A DNA stretch of 64,000 nucleotides, from assembly GCA_016183775.1 (NCBI GenBank), contig JACPDY010000047.1, forward strand, positions 1-64,000. The letters are read 5' to 3'. The DNA comes from Bacteroidota bacterium. GTDB taxonomy: Bacteria > Bacteroidota > Bacteroidia > JABDFU01. The translations under genes were made by a program, and so were the position numbers. Positions 26,304-34,853 of this stretch are shown here, one piece after another (position 1 is the stretch's first letter; the number at the start of each line of letters is the position of its first letter). The notes beneath the pieces are model-generated. The model worked only from the letters and a program-made list of their open reading frames with translations. It did not search any database and was not told the DNA's origin.

Positions 26304-26780
26304 GTTATTGGGTTATTAAGTTATTGAGTTATTCAGGCTTAATTTAAAAAATTAGTTGCCATCTTTTGTTTTTTTAAGGTACGCTATATATCCGTTAAGA
26401 ATTTTAATACAATTAGCTATTTCTTTACGAAACTCATTCAAAAGTTCAATGGAAATATATTCTTCATCAAAAGCACAAATCAGGTGATCGATCGTTTCAT
26501 TTAAAGAAGCACGGGCAATTCGGCAAAATTGAATATTTTCCTGGTGATGAAACCTTCCGTAACCTTCAGCAATATTAGCTGTCGGCGAACGGGAAGAACG
26601 CAAAATCTGATCAGTAAGTTTGTATTTTTCTTCAGGCGGAAATGCTTTTGTCAGTTTAGAAATTTTAACTCTGATTTTCCTTGCTTCCTGCCAAGCGGCT
26701 AATTCTTCGAAACTATTAAAACTCATCACTTAAATCTATTTTTTAAATTAAGCCTGAATAACTTAATAACCTAATAACTC
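26304..26780. mobile_element. Inverted-repeat cassette enclosing a four-helix-bundle gene
   Basis: Left arm 26304-26352 and right arm 26739-26780 are inverted copies sharing an exact 25-base core (26328-26352 and 26739-26763) and extended by period-8 words GTTATTNN, four on the left and three on the right. The left arm touches the stop codon of the enclosed gene, and the right arm lies 9 bases before its ATG. The whole unit is about 477 bases between hemH and lpdA. The layout matches 23S rRNA intervening sequences, which carry an S23 ORF between inverted repeats, but here it is intergenic. Confidence 0.6.
26352..26729 (-). CDS. Four-helix-bundle protein (S23/IVP-Avd family)
   Basis: The 125-residue protein opens with FEELAAWQEARKIRVKISKLTKAFP, then YKLTDQILRSSRSPTANIAEGYGRF, FCRIARASLNETIDHLI and FRKEIANCIKILNGYIAYLKK. 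These are the conserved lines of the four-helix-bundle family first known from 23S rRNA intervening sequences (S23 protein) and related to Avd of diversity-generating retroelements. The family forms pentameric or similar bundles and is basic enough to bind nucleic acid. Its role outside rRNA is not established. No reverse transcriptase is present in the window. It is enclosed by inverted repeats, described separately. Confidence 0.88.
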   Translation of the reverse strand: MMSFNSFEELAAWQEARKIRVKISKLTKAFPPEEKYKLTDQILRSSRSPTANIAEGYGRFHHQENIQFCRIARASLNETIDHLICAFDEEYISIELLNEFRKEIANCIKILNGYIAYLKKTKDGN

Positions 26781-26785
26781 CCCTT

Positions 26786-28189
26786 CTACATATTCAATGC
26801 CCTTTTATCCGTTGCATCCAAACAGGCTTCTTTAAATGCTTCCGTATAAGTGGGATGCGCGTGGCTTATACGTGAAATATCTTCGGCAGAAGCACGGTAC
26901 TCCATTGCAACAACAGCTTCGGCGATCATATCAGCAGCGCGGGGACCGATCATGTGTACGCCAAGAATTTCGTCCGTTTCAGAATCGGCAAGTACTTTAA
27001 TAAATCCGTCTGTATCCATACTCGCACGCGCACGGCCGCTGGCCTTGAAAGGGTATGAACCTTGTTTGTATTTTTTTCCCTGCTCTTTTAATTGCTCTTC
27101 TGTAAAACCAACAGCTGCTACTTCAGGCCAGGTGTAAACCACGCCGGGAATTAAATTATAGTTAATGTGCGGCTTCTGTCCGGCCATTATTTCGGCAACA
27201 AATACACCTTCTTCTTCAGCCTTATGAGCAAGCATGGCACCTTTTACTACATCGCCTATTGCAAAGATGCCCGGCACATTGGTTTGCAAATGATCGTCCA
27301 CTTCCACCCTACCCTTGTTATCTACCTTTACTCCCGCCTTATCCAAACCAAGATTTTCGGTATAAGGTTTACGCCCGACAGAAACAAGACAGTAGTCCCC
27401 TTTCAATCCGACCTTCTCTCCCTTTTCATTATCAGCGGAAACAACAACCTCTTTCCCGTTATTAGCTGCTCCGGTTACTTTGTGCCTGAAGTAAAATTCA
27501 AAGCCTTCCTTTTTCAATACCTTCTGTAATTCCTTACCCAGTGCCTTATCCATGGTACCTATCAATGAATCCGTAAATTCAACGACAGAGATCTTTGCAC
27601 CCAGACGTGCATAAACAGAACCCAACTCCAGGCCAATAACACCGCCGCCAATAATTACCATGTGTTTAGGAACTTCGGTCAAATTGAGTACTTCTGTTGA
27701 AGTGATCACTCTTTTTTTATCAATAGTAATTCCCGGCAAAGAAGCCGGCTTGGAGCCGGTTGCAATAATGACTTTAGTTGTTTCTATCTGTTCTTTTGTT
27801 CCGTTTGCCTTAATTATCTCAATGATGCTTTTATTTACAAATGAACCATGTCCGTTATATACTGTGATCTTATTTTTTTTCATCAGGTAATTGATACCAT
27901 CAGTAGTGGCCTTTACAACTTCACCTTTACGCTTGATCATCTGTGCCAGGTTAACCTTAATATCCTTCATATCAATACCATGTGCAGTAAAGTTATGTGT
28001 TGCATTGTGGTAATGTTCAGAGGAATCAAGAAGGGCTTTTGAAGGGATACAGCCTACATTTAAGCAGGTACCGCCAAGTGTGGCATACCGTTCAACGATG
28101 GCCACTTTCATTCCCACTTGAGCGCAGCGAATCGCGGCAATATAGCCTCCGGGACCGGAACCAATAACGGTTACATCAAATTTGTCCAT
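26786..28189 (-). CDS. lpdA: Dihydrolipoyl dehydrogenase
   Basis: The 467-residue flavoprotein has an FAD-binding GSGPGGYIAAI at residues 10-20 and the redox-active disulfide GGTCLNVGCIPSKALL (C42 and C47). NAD-binding VIIGGGVIGLELGSVYARLG lies near 180, IFAIGDVVKGAMLAHKAEEEG follows, and the C-terminal SHAHPTYTEAFKEA holds the His-Glu pair. It is the E3 of 2-oxo acid dehydrogenase complexes. No E1 or E2 gene is near. The stop lies right at the edge of the inverted-repeat cassette, and lnt follows upstream on the same strand. Confidence 0.95.
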   Translation of the reverse strand: MDKFDVTVIGSGPGGYIAAIRCAQVGMKVAIVERYATLGGTCLNVGCIPSKALLDSSEHYHNATHNFTAHGIDMKDIKVNLAQMIKRKGEVVKATTDGINYLMKKNKITVYNGHGSFVNKSIIEIIKANGTKEQIETTKVIIATGSKPASLPGITIDKKRVITSTEVLNLTEVPKHMVIIGGGVIGLELGSVYARLGAKISVVEFTDSLIGTMDKALGKELQKVLKKEGFEFYFRHKVTGAANNGKEVVVSADNEKGEKVGLKGDYCLVSVGRKPYTENLGLDKAGVKVDNKGRVEVDDHLQTNVPGIFAIGDVVKGAMLAHKAEEEGVFVAEIMAGQKPHINYNLIPGVVYTWPEVAAVGFTEEQLKEQGKKYKQGSYPFKASGRARASMDTDGFIKVLADSETDEILGVHMIGPRAADMIAEAVVAMEYRASAEDISRISHAHPTYTEAFKEACLDATDKRALNM

Positions 28190-28222
28190 AAACTTAATTT
28201 TAAGAAAAGTCTGATCCCGAAG

Positions 28223-29854
28223 TTACGACTTTTTGGAGATGACAAATCGGCCAAGGAAGGCCAATAATATGAAAGCCGCTGAAATATATAATGCGAGACG
28301 GCCAATATAATCGCCATATTTTGTATAAAAGGTAAACTCATCATTTAATGTGACAGTGCTTTTTATTACAGCAGGCTGCCACCAGGGCGTTGCTTCTGCA
28401 ATATCGCCCCGCTCATTAATAAAGCACGATATTCCTGTGTTAGCCGAACGCGCAATACATCGCCTCGTTTCTATTGCCCGCTGCCTCCCATAAACTAAAT
28501 GCTGCCTGTAACCAGGAGTGTCGTCCCACCAACCGTCGTTTGTAATGATGAAAAGAGCCTGCGCCCCGTTTTTCACATAACCACTTACAAATTCGCCGTA
28601 AATGGATTCATAACAAATAATTGGAGCAATTTTAACAGACTTACCTGAAACAAAAACCGTCCGTTCGTTTTGCGTACCAAGACTACCTGTAGTTCCGCCT
28701 AGTTCTATCGCGAGCTTTTCAAACGGCTTCATTAAGCCCGGGAACGGCATGCGTTCAACTCCGGGTACCAATTTCGATTTATGATAAACCTGCACCAGTC
28801 CGGTATTATCCAGTTGAAATGCGGTATTATAATTATCATAATACTCATCGCTATCCTTGAATTTCTGTGCTGTTACTGAAAAGGTTTCTCCTGCTTTATA
28901 TGACCTGGCAGTACTTGCACCAATGATTATCGTCAATTTCGGGTACTCCTTTAAGAATTTCTGAAGCTCTTTTATACTGTTCACATACTCCAGGTTGTTT
29001 TCCCATATATTTTCGGTCAGGGCTGTTTCGGGGAACACTAAATAATCCGTTGCGCTGTCCAATTGTGAACGACCCAAGGCCAGCATTTTGCTCAACTGTT
29101 CCGAATGGTTTCCGCTGAATTTTTCATTGTAGGGATCAATATTGGGCTGTACTGCCACTACCTTTATTTGGGGGCCATTGCCGACAGAACGGTCATTATA
29201 AAGAAAGACAGACAATACAATAGGGAAAACAACCAATGCCACCAGTCCGCTTATTTTGCCTATTGTGTACTTTTTTTGATGTGATACCCGGATGACAATA
29301 TTTGCAACAAAAACATTTATAAGTAATACCCAAAGAGATCCGCCAAATATACCTGTGTATTCATACCACTGAATAAGTTTATAATTTGCTGCCAGGCCAT
29401 TTCCAAGGGTAAGCCAGGGGTAAGTAAGATCCCAATCGTGGTGCAGGTATTCAAAAGCTATCCAACAGAATAAAAAAATCAGGTTATAATCTATTATCCA
29501 AAGGACAAATCGGGATTTAAATAAATGGCTTAATTTTTTCTTTACAACATGTGCTATTGTAAAAACCATTGTCATAAGCAGGGCATTGGCCAATATCGCC
29601 ATAGCGGCTCCGCCGCCGGAAGCAAAATACACCCACCAGCTCACAGAGAGATTCCACAAAACAAAGCAAAGGAAACTGTATAAAAACAGCTGTGAGACTT
29701 TATGTTTTACCTGATTTTTAAAAAACTCATTCTCAATAAGCAACAGAGGAACAAAACCTACAAACAGAAACGGCGCAAAGCCGTATGTGGGCCAGGCGAT
29801 GCTTAATAACAACACACTTAGCAACAGATATAAAACTATTCTCCTTCTATTCAT
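28223..29854 (-). CDS. lnt: Apolipoprotein N-acyltransferase
   Basis: I use the ATG at 29854 (MNRRRIVLYLLL). The 543-residue protein has about seven membrane segments in the first 220 residues and a final one at the C-terminus. Between them is a nitrilase-like domain with the catalytic triad motifs VFPETALTE, YHKSKLVPGVERMPF and IICYESIYGEF. Lnt adds the third acyl chain to outer membrane lipoproteins. Length and order are usual. A terminator for the gene upstream (29887-29914) isolates it from that transcript. Confidence 0.92.
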   Translation of the reverse strand: MNRRRIVLYLLLSVLLLSIAWPTYGFAPFLFVGFVPLLLIENEFFKNQVKHKVSQLFLYSFLCFVLWNLSVSWWVYFASGGGAAMAILANALLMTMVFTIAHVVKKKLSHLFKSRFVLWIIDYNLIFLFCWIAFEYLHHDWDLTYPWLTLGNGLAANYKLIQWYEYTGIFGGSLWVLLINVFVANIVIRVSHQKKYTIGKISGLVALVVFPIVLSVFLYNDRSVGNGPQIKVVAVQPNIDPYNEKFSGNHSEQLSKMLALGRSQLDSATDYLVFPETALTENIWENNLEYVNSIKELQKFLKEYPKLTIIIGASTARSYKAGETFSVTAQKFKDSDEYYDNYNTAFQLDNTGLVQVYHKSKLVPGVERMPFPGLMKPFEKLAIELGGTTGSLGTQNERTVFVSGKSVKIAPIICYESIYGEFVSGYVKNGAQALFIITNDGWWDDTPGYRQHLVYGRQRAIETRRCIARSANTGISCFINERGDIAEATPWWQPAVIKSTVTLNDEFTFYTKYGDYIGRLALYISAAFILLAFLGRFVISKKS

Positions 29855-29886
29855 CCGACACAAAGATACATTCGTAACTCACACAA

Positions 29887-29914
29887 AAAAGCCCTCTAAA
29901 AAAGAGGGCTTTAA
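29887..29914 (-). terminator. Rho-independent terminator
   Basis: Minus-strand reading gives AAAGCCCTC, a loop of about 7 T/A bases, GAGGGCTTT, then a T-run. It lies directly after the stop of the secreted protein gene at 29935. Confidence 0.75.
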
Positions 29915-29934
29915 AAGAACCGGTTGACTTTCAG

Positions 29935-30414
29935 TTATTCTTTGTCTTTTATATCAATATCCGGAGACGTGCCAACAACATCCTCGTCCTTCATTTTTTC
30001 ATTGGGCATTTCTTTCAACAATTCCTTCTCTAATTCATCGTCGCTTGGAGGGTTTTTCATCAATTGTTCCTCCTCTGCATCAACTTTGGCTTCAGCGACA
30101 TCGGTTCCCTTGTTCGCTTTAATTGCCATCACTGCAAGTAATCTTGCCCGTCGCGAATGGTGTATCGCCCTTACATACATGCCACGCCTGAATAAACTCC
30201 GGGCGAATTTCTGGTGGGCAATCGAACGGGCCAGATCCCCCGTATATACTTTGCCCTCTTTTACATTGCGATGCGCGGCCATGACAACTATCGTGGTACG
30301 CTTAATGACCCTGCGCGCTTTCATCCTCAAAGCGGGCTGCGCGTAAACTTCAGCATCGCTGACAGTAAAAAAAGCGGCAAACAAAATCAATAAACCAAGT
30401 TTTAATGTGCTCAT
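29935..30414 (-). CDS. Secreted acidic-tailed protein of unknown function (159 aa)
   Basis: I use the ATG at 30414 (MSTLKLGLLILFAAFFTVSDAEVYAQ), a signal peptide; the upstream extension would overlap the GT-C gene. The middle of the mature protein is strongly basic and helical (MKARRVIKRTTIVVMAAHRNVKEG, RGMYVRAIHHSRRARLLAVMAIKAN). The last 50 residues are acidic (DAEEEQLMKNPPSDDELEKELLKE...DIDIKDKE). Such a basic-then-acidic layout may bind an anionic partner, but this is a guess. It has its own terminator. No family is recognised. Confidence 0.7.
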   Translation of the reverse strand: MSTLKLGLLILFAAFFTVSDAEVYAQPALRMKARRVIKRTTIVVMAAHRNVKEGKVYTGDLARSIAHQKFARSLFRRGMYVRAIHHSRRARLLAVMAIKANKGTDVAEAKVDAEEEQLMKNPPSDDELEKELLKEMPNEKMKDEDVVGTSPDIDIKDKE

Positions 30415-30457
30415 ATGTTTTAAGTTTTTAGTAAAGAAAACAATCTTCATGCCAATA

Positions 30458-31999
30458 TTAATAAATTGAAAGCCGATATACAACCGGTTCCTCATTTATT
30501 CCATTAAATCTGTATAATACCGCCTTAGATTTATGCAAGGCCTCCAATTTCTTCCTGGCATCGAGTGTGTCATTTGCATACAGCATGTTTCGTTTAGAAA
30601 TAAAAGAAACGTATTGCAAAGGATTAGCCAATTCAGTCCTGATATTTAAAAATACCATCTCATCATTTTTCGCATCATTCCTGATGAACATAGCAGCTTT
30701 TGTTAAAGCCGAATGATCGGGATGTGAAGGATGAGACCCATCGAAATTTATCTTTACAAAAAAAACTGCCGCGATAATTATTACAACCTGAATGATCACG
30801 CTTTTCCTGCCGGCATTCATTCTGTTATGAAACCATCCCGACATCAACCCCAAAAACAAAGCGATACTTACACCAAGCACGGCAACACAATGACTATGGA
30901 TCACCGTTGAATTAAAAAAAACAAAAAGATGTATGATCCCGGGTACAGTGGCCAAGCTTATCAACAACCTATTCCGCCTGATAACCTGCAACAAATATGC
31001 ATATCCCTTTTTAAAAATAATACCAATTATCAATAGAATTAATAAGTGTCCAAACGGAAATAACACTCCATTTAAATTAGCCGCCAGACGCATGTATGAC
31101 CCAGCAGTAAAAAAATTAAAACCCATATCGCTGTGTGTTGCATCCATCAATCCACTGCGTTCAGCATAACGGACCACAAATGCTTTGACAAGAGAAGCGA
31201 CCCCATCTATTGAGCTGTACTGTACCAATAGTAATGCAATTGCCAACACCGAGGAAATCAATACCGCTTTAAACAAAAACAATTTTTCCCACTGCTCAAA
31301 CTGATTGCTGCGTTGAACAACGATCAGTAAGGTAATAACATAGAAAATCCCGATCCATTCAGTATATATCATAAAAAAGACAGCTATAGCCACCAGACAT
31401 GCTGCCCTTGATTTGTTCACAACACTGGCATCCACCCATCTGAGAGTTAAGTATAAAGTAATGATCCAAAACACTATGCCAAGTGTTTCGGGAAAATAAA
31501 CAACCGTGTGCATATAAAGCACAATAGGAATAAACAGGTAGACAGTAAACCCAACAATGGAAGGCAAATGCAGTTTAAGCGGATCGTTTTTATTAGAATA
31601 CCTGAATACAAGCAGGTAAACAAAAAAAGCGCTCACAAAATGTAAAAAGATATTGAGTGATTGTATTGCCAGCTTACCCGGAACAATATGAAATAACTTA
31701 AATGTTTCATAAGCAAACAGAAATGAAAAAGGAGGAAATGAAACAAAATAATTATCTCCTTCCTTACTTTCAAGTCGTTTGTAAAAAGCTACGTGCTTGT
31801 CCCCCGGGTTATTATAGGTGAGTATCGGACTGAAATGGCAGGCTGCCATTCCTCTCTCATCCCAGTTTTCAAAAGTAGTGAGCAGATAAAAATTGCAATG
31901 ATCATAATTATTAACCTCGTTATTTATAAGGCCCATCCTCACAAACACGGATACTAAAAAGACAGATACCAGCACGAACAAGGTGCCCACAAAACGCAT
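30458..31999 (-). CDS. Multipass membrane protein, GT-C glycosyltransferase-like
   Basis: The 513-residue protein has about ten membrane segments. The first extracytoplasmic loop carries NNEVNNYDHCNFY and the conserved-looking FVSFPPFSFLFAYETF, which recalls the acidic first loop and following motif of GT-C polyprenyl-phosphate-sugar transferases. The C-terminal part after the last helix (about 445-513) is soluble. I cannot assign a known family; a glycosyltransferase or flippase is the best guess. It lies 43 bases upstream of the secreted-protein gene and 18 bases downstream of the CorC-like gene, so the three are likely cotranscribed. Confidence 0.6.
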   Translation of the reverse strand: MRFVGTLFVLVSVFLVSVFVRMGLINNEVNNYDHCNFYLLTTFENWDERGMAACHFSPILTYNNPGDKHVAFYKRLESKEGDNYFVSFPPFSFLFAYETFKLFHIVPGKLAIQSLNIFLHFVSAFFVYLLVFRYSNKNDPLKLHLPSIVGFTVYLFIPIVLYMHTVVYFPETLGIVFWIITLYLTLRWVDASVVNKSRAACLVAIAVFFMIYTEWIGIFYVITLLIVVQRSNQFEQWEKLFLFKAVLISSVLAIALLLVQYSSIDGVASLVKAFVVRYAERSGLMDATHSDMGFNFFTAGSYMRLAANLNGVLFPFGHLLILLIIGIIFKKGYAYLLQVIRRNRLLISLATVPGIIHLFVFFNSTVIHSHCVAVLGVSIALFLGLMSGWFHNRMNAGRKSVIIQVVIIIAAVFFVKINFDGSHPSHPDHSALTKAAMFIRNDAKNDEMVFLNIRTELANPLQYVSFISKRNMLYANDTLDARKKLEALHKSKAVLYRFNGINEEPVVYRLSIY

Positions 32000-32017
32000 A
32001 TGCTAAAATTTTATTAC

Positions 32018-33295
32018 TTACTTAATTCTAACCATCAAAATCTTATCAATTCTCACTCCATCCATATCCATAATTTCAAATTGAAAATTGCCGTGATTAA
32101 CTACAGCGCCTACATTTGGAATGGTTTGCAACTGATTTAAAATAAACCCGGAAATGGTTGTATAATGATGGGTATTATCTTCAATGATCACTTGCTGAAA
32201 ATATTGATTGATCTCATATATCGGCGCGCTCCCCTTTATCAAAAATGAGCCGTCCGCTCTTTTAAATATGTTAAGTTCATCTGTTTCATCTTCATCAGGC
32301 AAATTTCCAACTATCGCTTCAAACAGATCATGTAAGGTTACTATACCCTTAATGAATTGAAACTCATCAATGACAACACCTATATACTGCTTTTCACGCT
32401 TGAAAATGTTTAAAATTTTAAAGGCAGGAGTGCTTTCGGCAATATAAACAGGGATACTTATAACATCGTCCAACTTAAAGTTCTCAGCGTTGTAGTTTTC
32501 GAAAAAATCCTTTATCGTAATTACTCCCTTTACTTTTTCAATTGAGCCATCGCCCACAACAAACTTAGAGTGTACACTTTCCTCCAATTGTTTGAAAATG
32601 GTTTGCTTGTCGTGGTTATAATTAATCCATTCAACTTCCGAACTGCGCGTCATGAGCGATTTTGCTGTTTGATCAGTGAAGTAAAACAGGTTTTGGTGAA
32701 CCTGACTTTCTTCTGTTTCCAATACGCCTTGCTTTCCTGCCACTTTTAATATGTAACGCAATTCTTCCTCACTTGTGTTTTCGCTTTTGTTTTCATTAAC
32801 ACCAACTATTTTTAAAATGATCTGGGTTGAGACAGACAGTAGTTTTACAAAAGGATAAGCAGCCATGGTAAAATATTTTATAACAGGCACACAAATCATT
32901 GCTATTTTTTCGGCATTATTCATCGCGATGGATTTGGGAACCAATTCGCCGATTACAATGGTAAAATAGGTAATGCCGCCGATTACAATTACCAATGATA
33001 TATTGTACGTATATGGATGAAGGAGGGTAAAGGATGCCAAAACATTTTCCAAATCGACCGTAAGTGTGGCGCCTCCATAAGCACCCGCAATAATGCCGAT
33101 CAAGGTTATTCCAACCTGAACAGATGATAAGAAATTTTCCGGGTTTTCCATCAGCCGTAAAATGTCCTTTGCCCTGGCACTTCCTTGCGAAGCAAGATGT
33201 TCGATACGGCTTTTTTTTACCGAGACTAATGCTATTTCAGCCAAAGCAAAAAAGCCATTTATTAAGGTCAGAATAATTACTACAAGTATTTCCAC
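32018..33295 (-). CDS. Hemolysin-family CNNM/CorC membrane protein
   Basis: The 425-residue protein starts with GTG. A DUF21 (CNNM) membrane domain lies at about 1-190 (NGFFALAEIALVSVKKSRIE, VQVGITLIGIIAGAYGG, GELVPKSIAM). A CBS pair covers about 205-330 (MTRSSEVEWINYNHD, FVVGDGSIEKVKGVITIKD) and a CorC_HlyC domain about 340-425 (FLIKGSAPIYEINQYF, GAVVNHGNFQFEIMDMDGVRI). The family exports or regulates Mg2+ and Co2+, not hemolysin. No neighbour points to a specific role. Confidence 0.9.
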   Translation of the reverse strand: MEILVVIILTLINGFFALAEIALVSVKKSRIEHLASQGSARAKDILRLMENPENFLSSVQVGITLIGIIAGAYGGATLTVDLENVLASFTLLHPYTYNISLVIVIGGITYFTIVIGELVPKSIAMNNAEKIAMICVPVIKYFTMAAYPFVKLLSVSTQIILKIVGVNENKSENTSEEELRYILKVAGKQGVLETEESQVHQNLFYFTDQTAKSLMTRSSEVEWINYNHDKQTIFKQLEESVHSKFVVGDGSIEKVKGVITIKDFFENYNAENFKLDDVISIPVYIAESTPAFKILNIFKREKQYIGVVIDEFQFIKGIVTLHDLFEAIVGNLPDEDETDELNIFKRADGSFLIKGSAPIYEINQYFQQVIIEDNTHHYTTISGFILNQLQTIPNVGAVVNHGNFQFEIMDMDGVRIDKILMVRIK

Positions 33296-33321
33296 GGTAC
33301 AAATCTACGTTATTCTGCTAT

Positions 33322-33417
33322 TATACCCCGGCTACAAGAGCTTGCGGCAAGCCTCCATGCCATTGAGAGAGCTTGTGCATGGGTAAGTAGGCCAGTAAAC
33401 CGTTGAGCCAGGGTATA
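33322..33417. repeat. Structured palindromic element (about 96 bp)
   Basis: Outer arms 33322-33337 and 33402-33417 pair with one mismatch and one bulge (TATACCC-GGCT). Inside are a hairpin GCTTG/CAAGC (33340-33352) and another CCATGC/GCATGG (33355-33382). It begins right after the OMF stop on the minus strand. It could be a transcript end structure or a dispersed palindromic repeat. Confidence 0.5.
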
Positions 33418-33420
33418 TTA

Positions 33421-34851
33421 TCATCTCCAGCCGCCACCTAGTGCTTTGTAAATATTTACTGTGGCGTTGTATTGTCGTTTTTTTGTATTTACAAGCTCGA
33501 GTTTAGTTTGAAGGGCTTTTTGTTGTGCGTTTAAAACTTCGAGATAATTTGCACGTCCGGTTTTAAACAGGTCGGTAGATGTTTCTATTGATTGGATCAA
33601 AATTTCTGCTTGTTCTGTTTTGATTTCATTTATCTGTTCGAGGCTTTTAATGTTGGCTAATTCATTATACACTTCAACATAGCCATTGATAATGGTTTTC
33701 TGGTAATTATACAGTGCATTGAGTTGATTGGCTTTGGCTGTTTTGAATTCTGCCTGTATTGCACTTCTGTTAATCAGTGGTGCGGTTAAATTACCTAATA
33801 ATGTGTATGCTATTGATTGCGGAGAAGTAAATAAAAACGTGCTATTAAATGCCTGAAATCCCATTGATCCAGCTATGTTTAAGGATGGATAAAAAGCCAG
33901 CTTTGCTGATTTTACATCTGCTTTTGAAGCTAATAATTCGTATTCAGCTTCACGAATATCGGGTCTGTTTTTTAAGAGGTCTGAAGGGATGCCGATTTTA
34001 ATATTTTGTGAGAGGGCTTTGTTTAATTCTGTTCCGTCTCTGTTTACTGTTTGCGGGTATCTGCCTAACAGAAAATTAATTTTGTTTTCGAACTCAGTAA
34101 TCTGTTGTAGTGTTTCAAACTCTAATGCTTTTGTGTTTAACAGTTCTGCTTTAAATTGCTTTACGGCTAACTCATTTGCTGTTCCCGCTTCTCGCTGTGC
34201 ATTAACAATATCAATGGCGGTTTGTTGCAGTTTGATTGTTTCTCTGATAATCTCTAATTGGTTATCTAATTCGAGCAATTCATAATAAGCGGTACTGATC
34301 CCGGTTATTAAATTTGTAATTAGCCAATTTTTTCCTTCTATACTTTCTAAATAGCGTGCCAAAGCTGCTTTCCTTTTATTGCGTAGTTTACCCCAAACAT
34401 CTATCTCCCATGAGGTTTGCAATCCCAAATAATGATCGGGAAGATGTGTAGGAACAATTTTACCGGGTGTTATTTCGGTTGTGATATTTCCGGCACCATC
34501 CATTGTATATAATCCATACTTTCTCTGAGCTGTTGAAATATTACCAGATAAAACAGGCCATAAGGCTCCACGGCTCAATCGCGCATTGCCCCCGGCTACC
34601 TCAATTTTCTGAAGGCTCATTAATACATCCAAATTATTGACAAGAGCCGTGTCAATAAGCGCGATCAAATTACCATCCGAAAAGTATTCCTTCCAATTAA
34701 TGCCGGCAGAATTGGAAGAATCCATTACTCCCATAAAGGATGTTGGGACAGCTTTTATATTATTGGTCTCTGTTATTTTTGCGGTTTTACAACTTATTAA
34801 CAGAAAACAAACTGCCACAAAACCAAAGAATATTGTTCTTATTTCCTTCAT
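33421..34851 (-). CDS. Outer membrane efflux channel (NodT/OprM type lipoprotein)
   Basis: The 476-residue protein has a lipoprotein signal with Cys21 (LLISCKTAK). It shows the two long coiled-coil repeats typical of TolC-like channels: NLDVLMSLQKIEVAGGNARLSRGALWP, SWEIDVWGKLRNKRKAALA, then RPDIREAEYELLASKADVKSAKLAFYPSLNIAG. It forms the outer channel of the tripartite pump encoded upstream; its start is 2 bases after the pump gene's stop. Length is normal. Confidence 0.92.
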   Translation of the reverse strand: MKEIRTIFFGFVAVCFLLISCKTAKITETNNIKAVPTSFMGVMDSSNSAGINWKEYFSDGNLIALIDTALVNNLDVLMSLQKIEVAGGNARLSRGALWPVLSGNISTAQRKYGLYTMDGAGNITTEITPGKIVPTHLPDHYLGLQTSWEIDVWGKLRNKRKAALARYLESIEGKNWLITNLITGISTAYYELLELDNQLEIIRETIKLQQTAIDIVNAQREAGTANELAVKQFKAELLNTKALEFETLQQITEFENKINFLLGRYPQTVNRDGTELNKALSQNIKIGIPSDLLKNRPDIREAEYELLASKADVKSAKLAFYPSLNIAGSMGFQAFNSTFLFTSPQSIAYTLLGNLTAPLINRSAIQAEFKTAKANQLNALYNYQKTIINGYVEVYNELANIKSLEQINEIKTEQAEILIQSIETSTDLFKTGRANYLEVLNAQQKALQTKLELVNTKKRQYNATVNIYKALGGGWR

Positions 34852-34853
34852 AT

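Noticed and set aside
26304-26780. Diversity-generating retroelement (Avd-like gene)
   Set aside because: The four-helix protein is related to Avd, but no reverse transcriptase or template/variable repeat pair is seen in the window.
30415-30495. Extension of the secreted protein into the GT-C gene
   Set aside because: It overlaps the upstream gene, and the ATG at 30414 opens a clean signal peptide.
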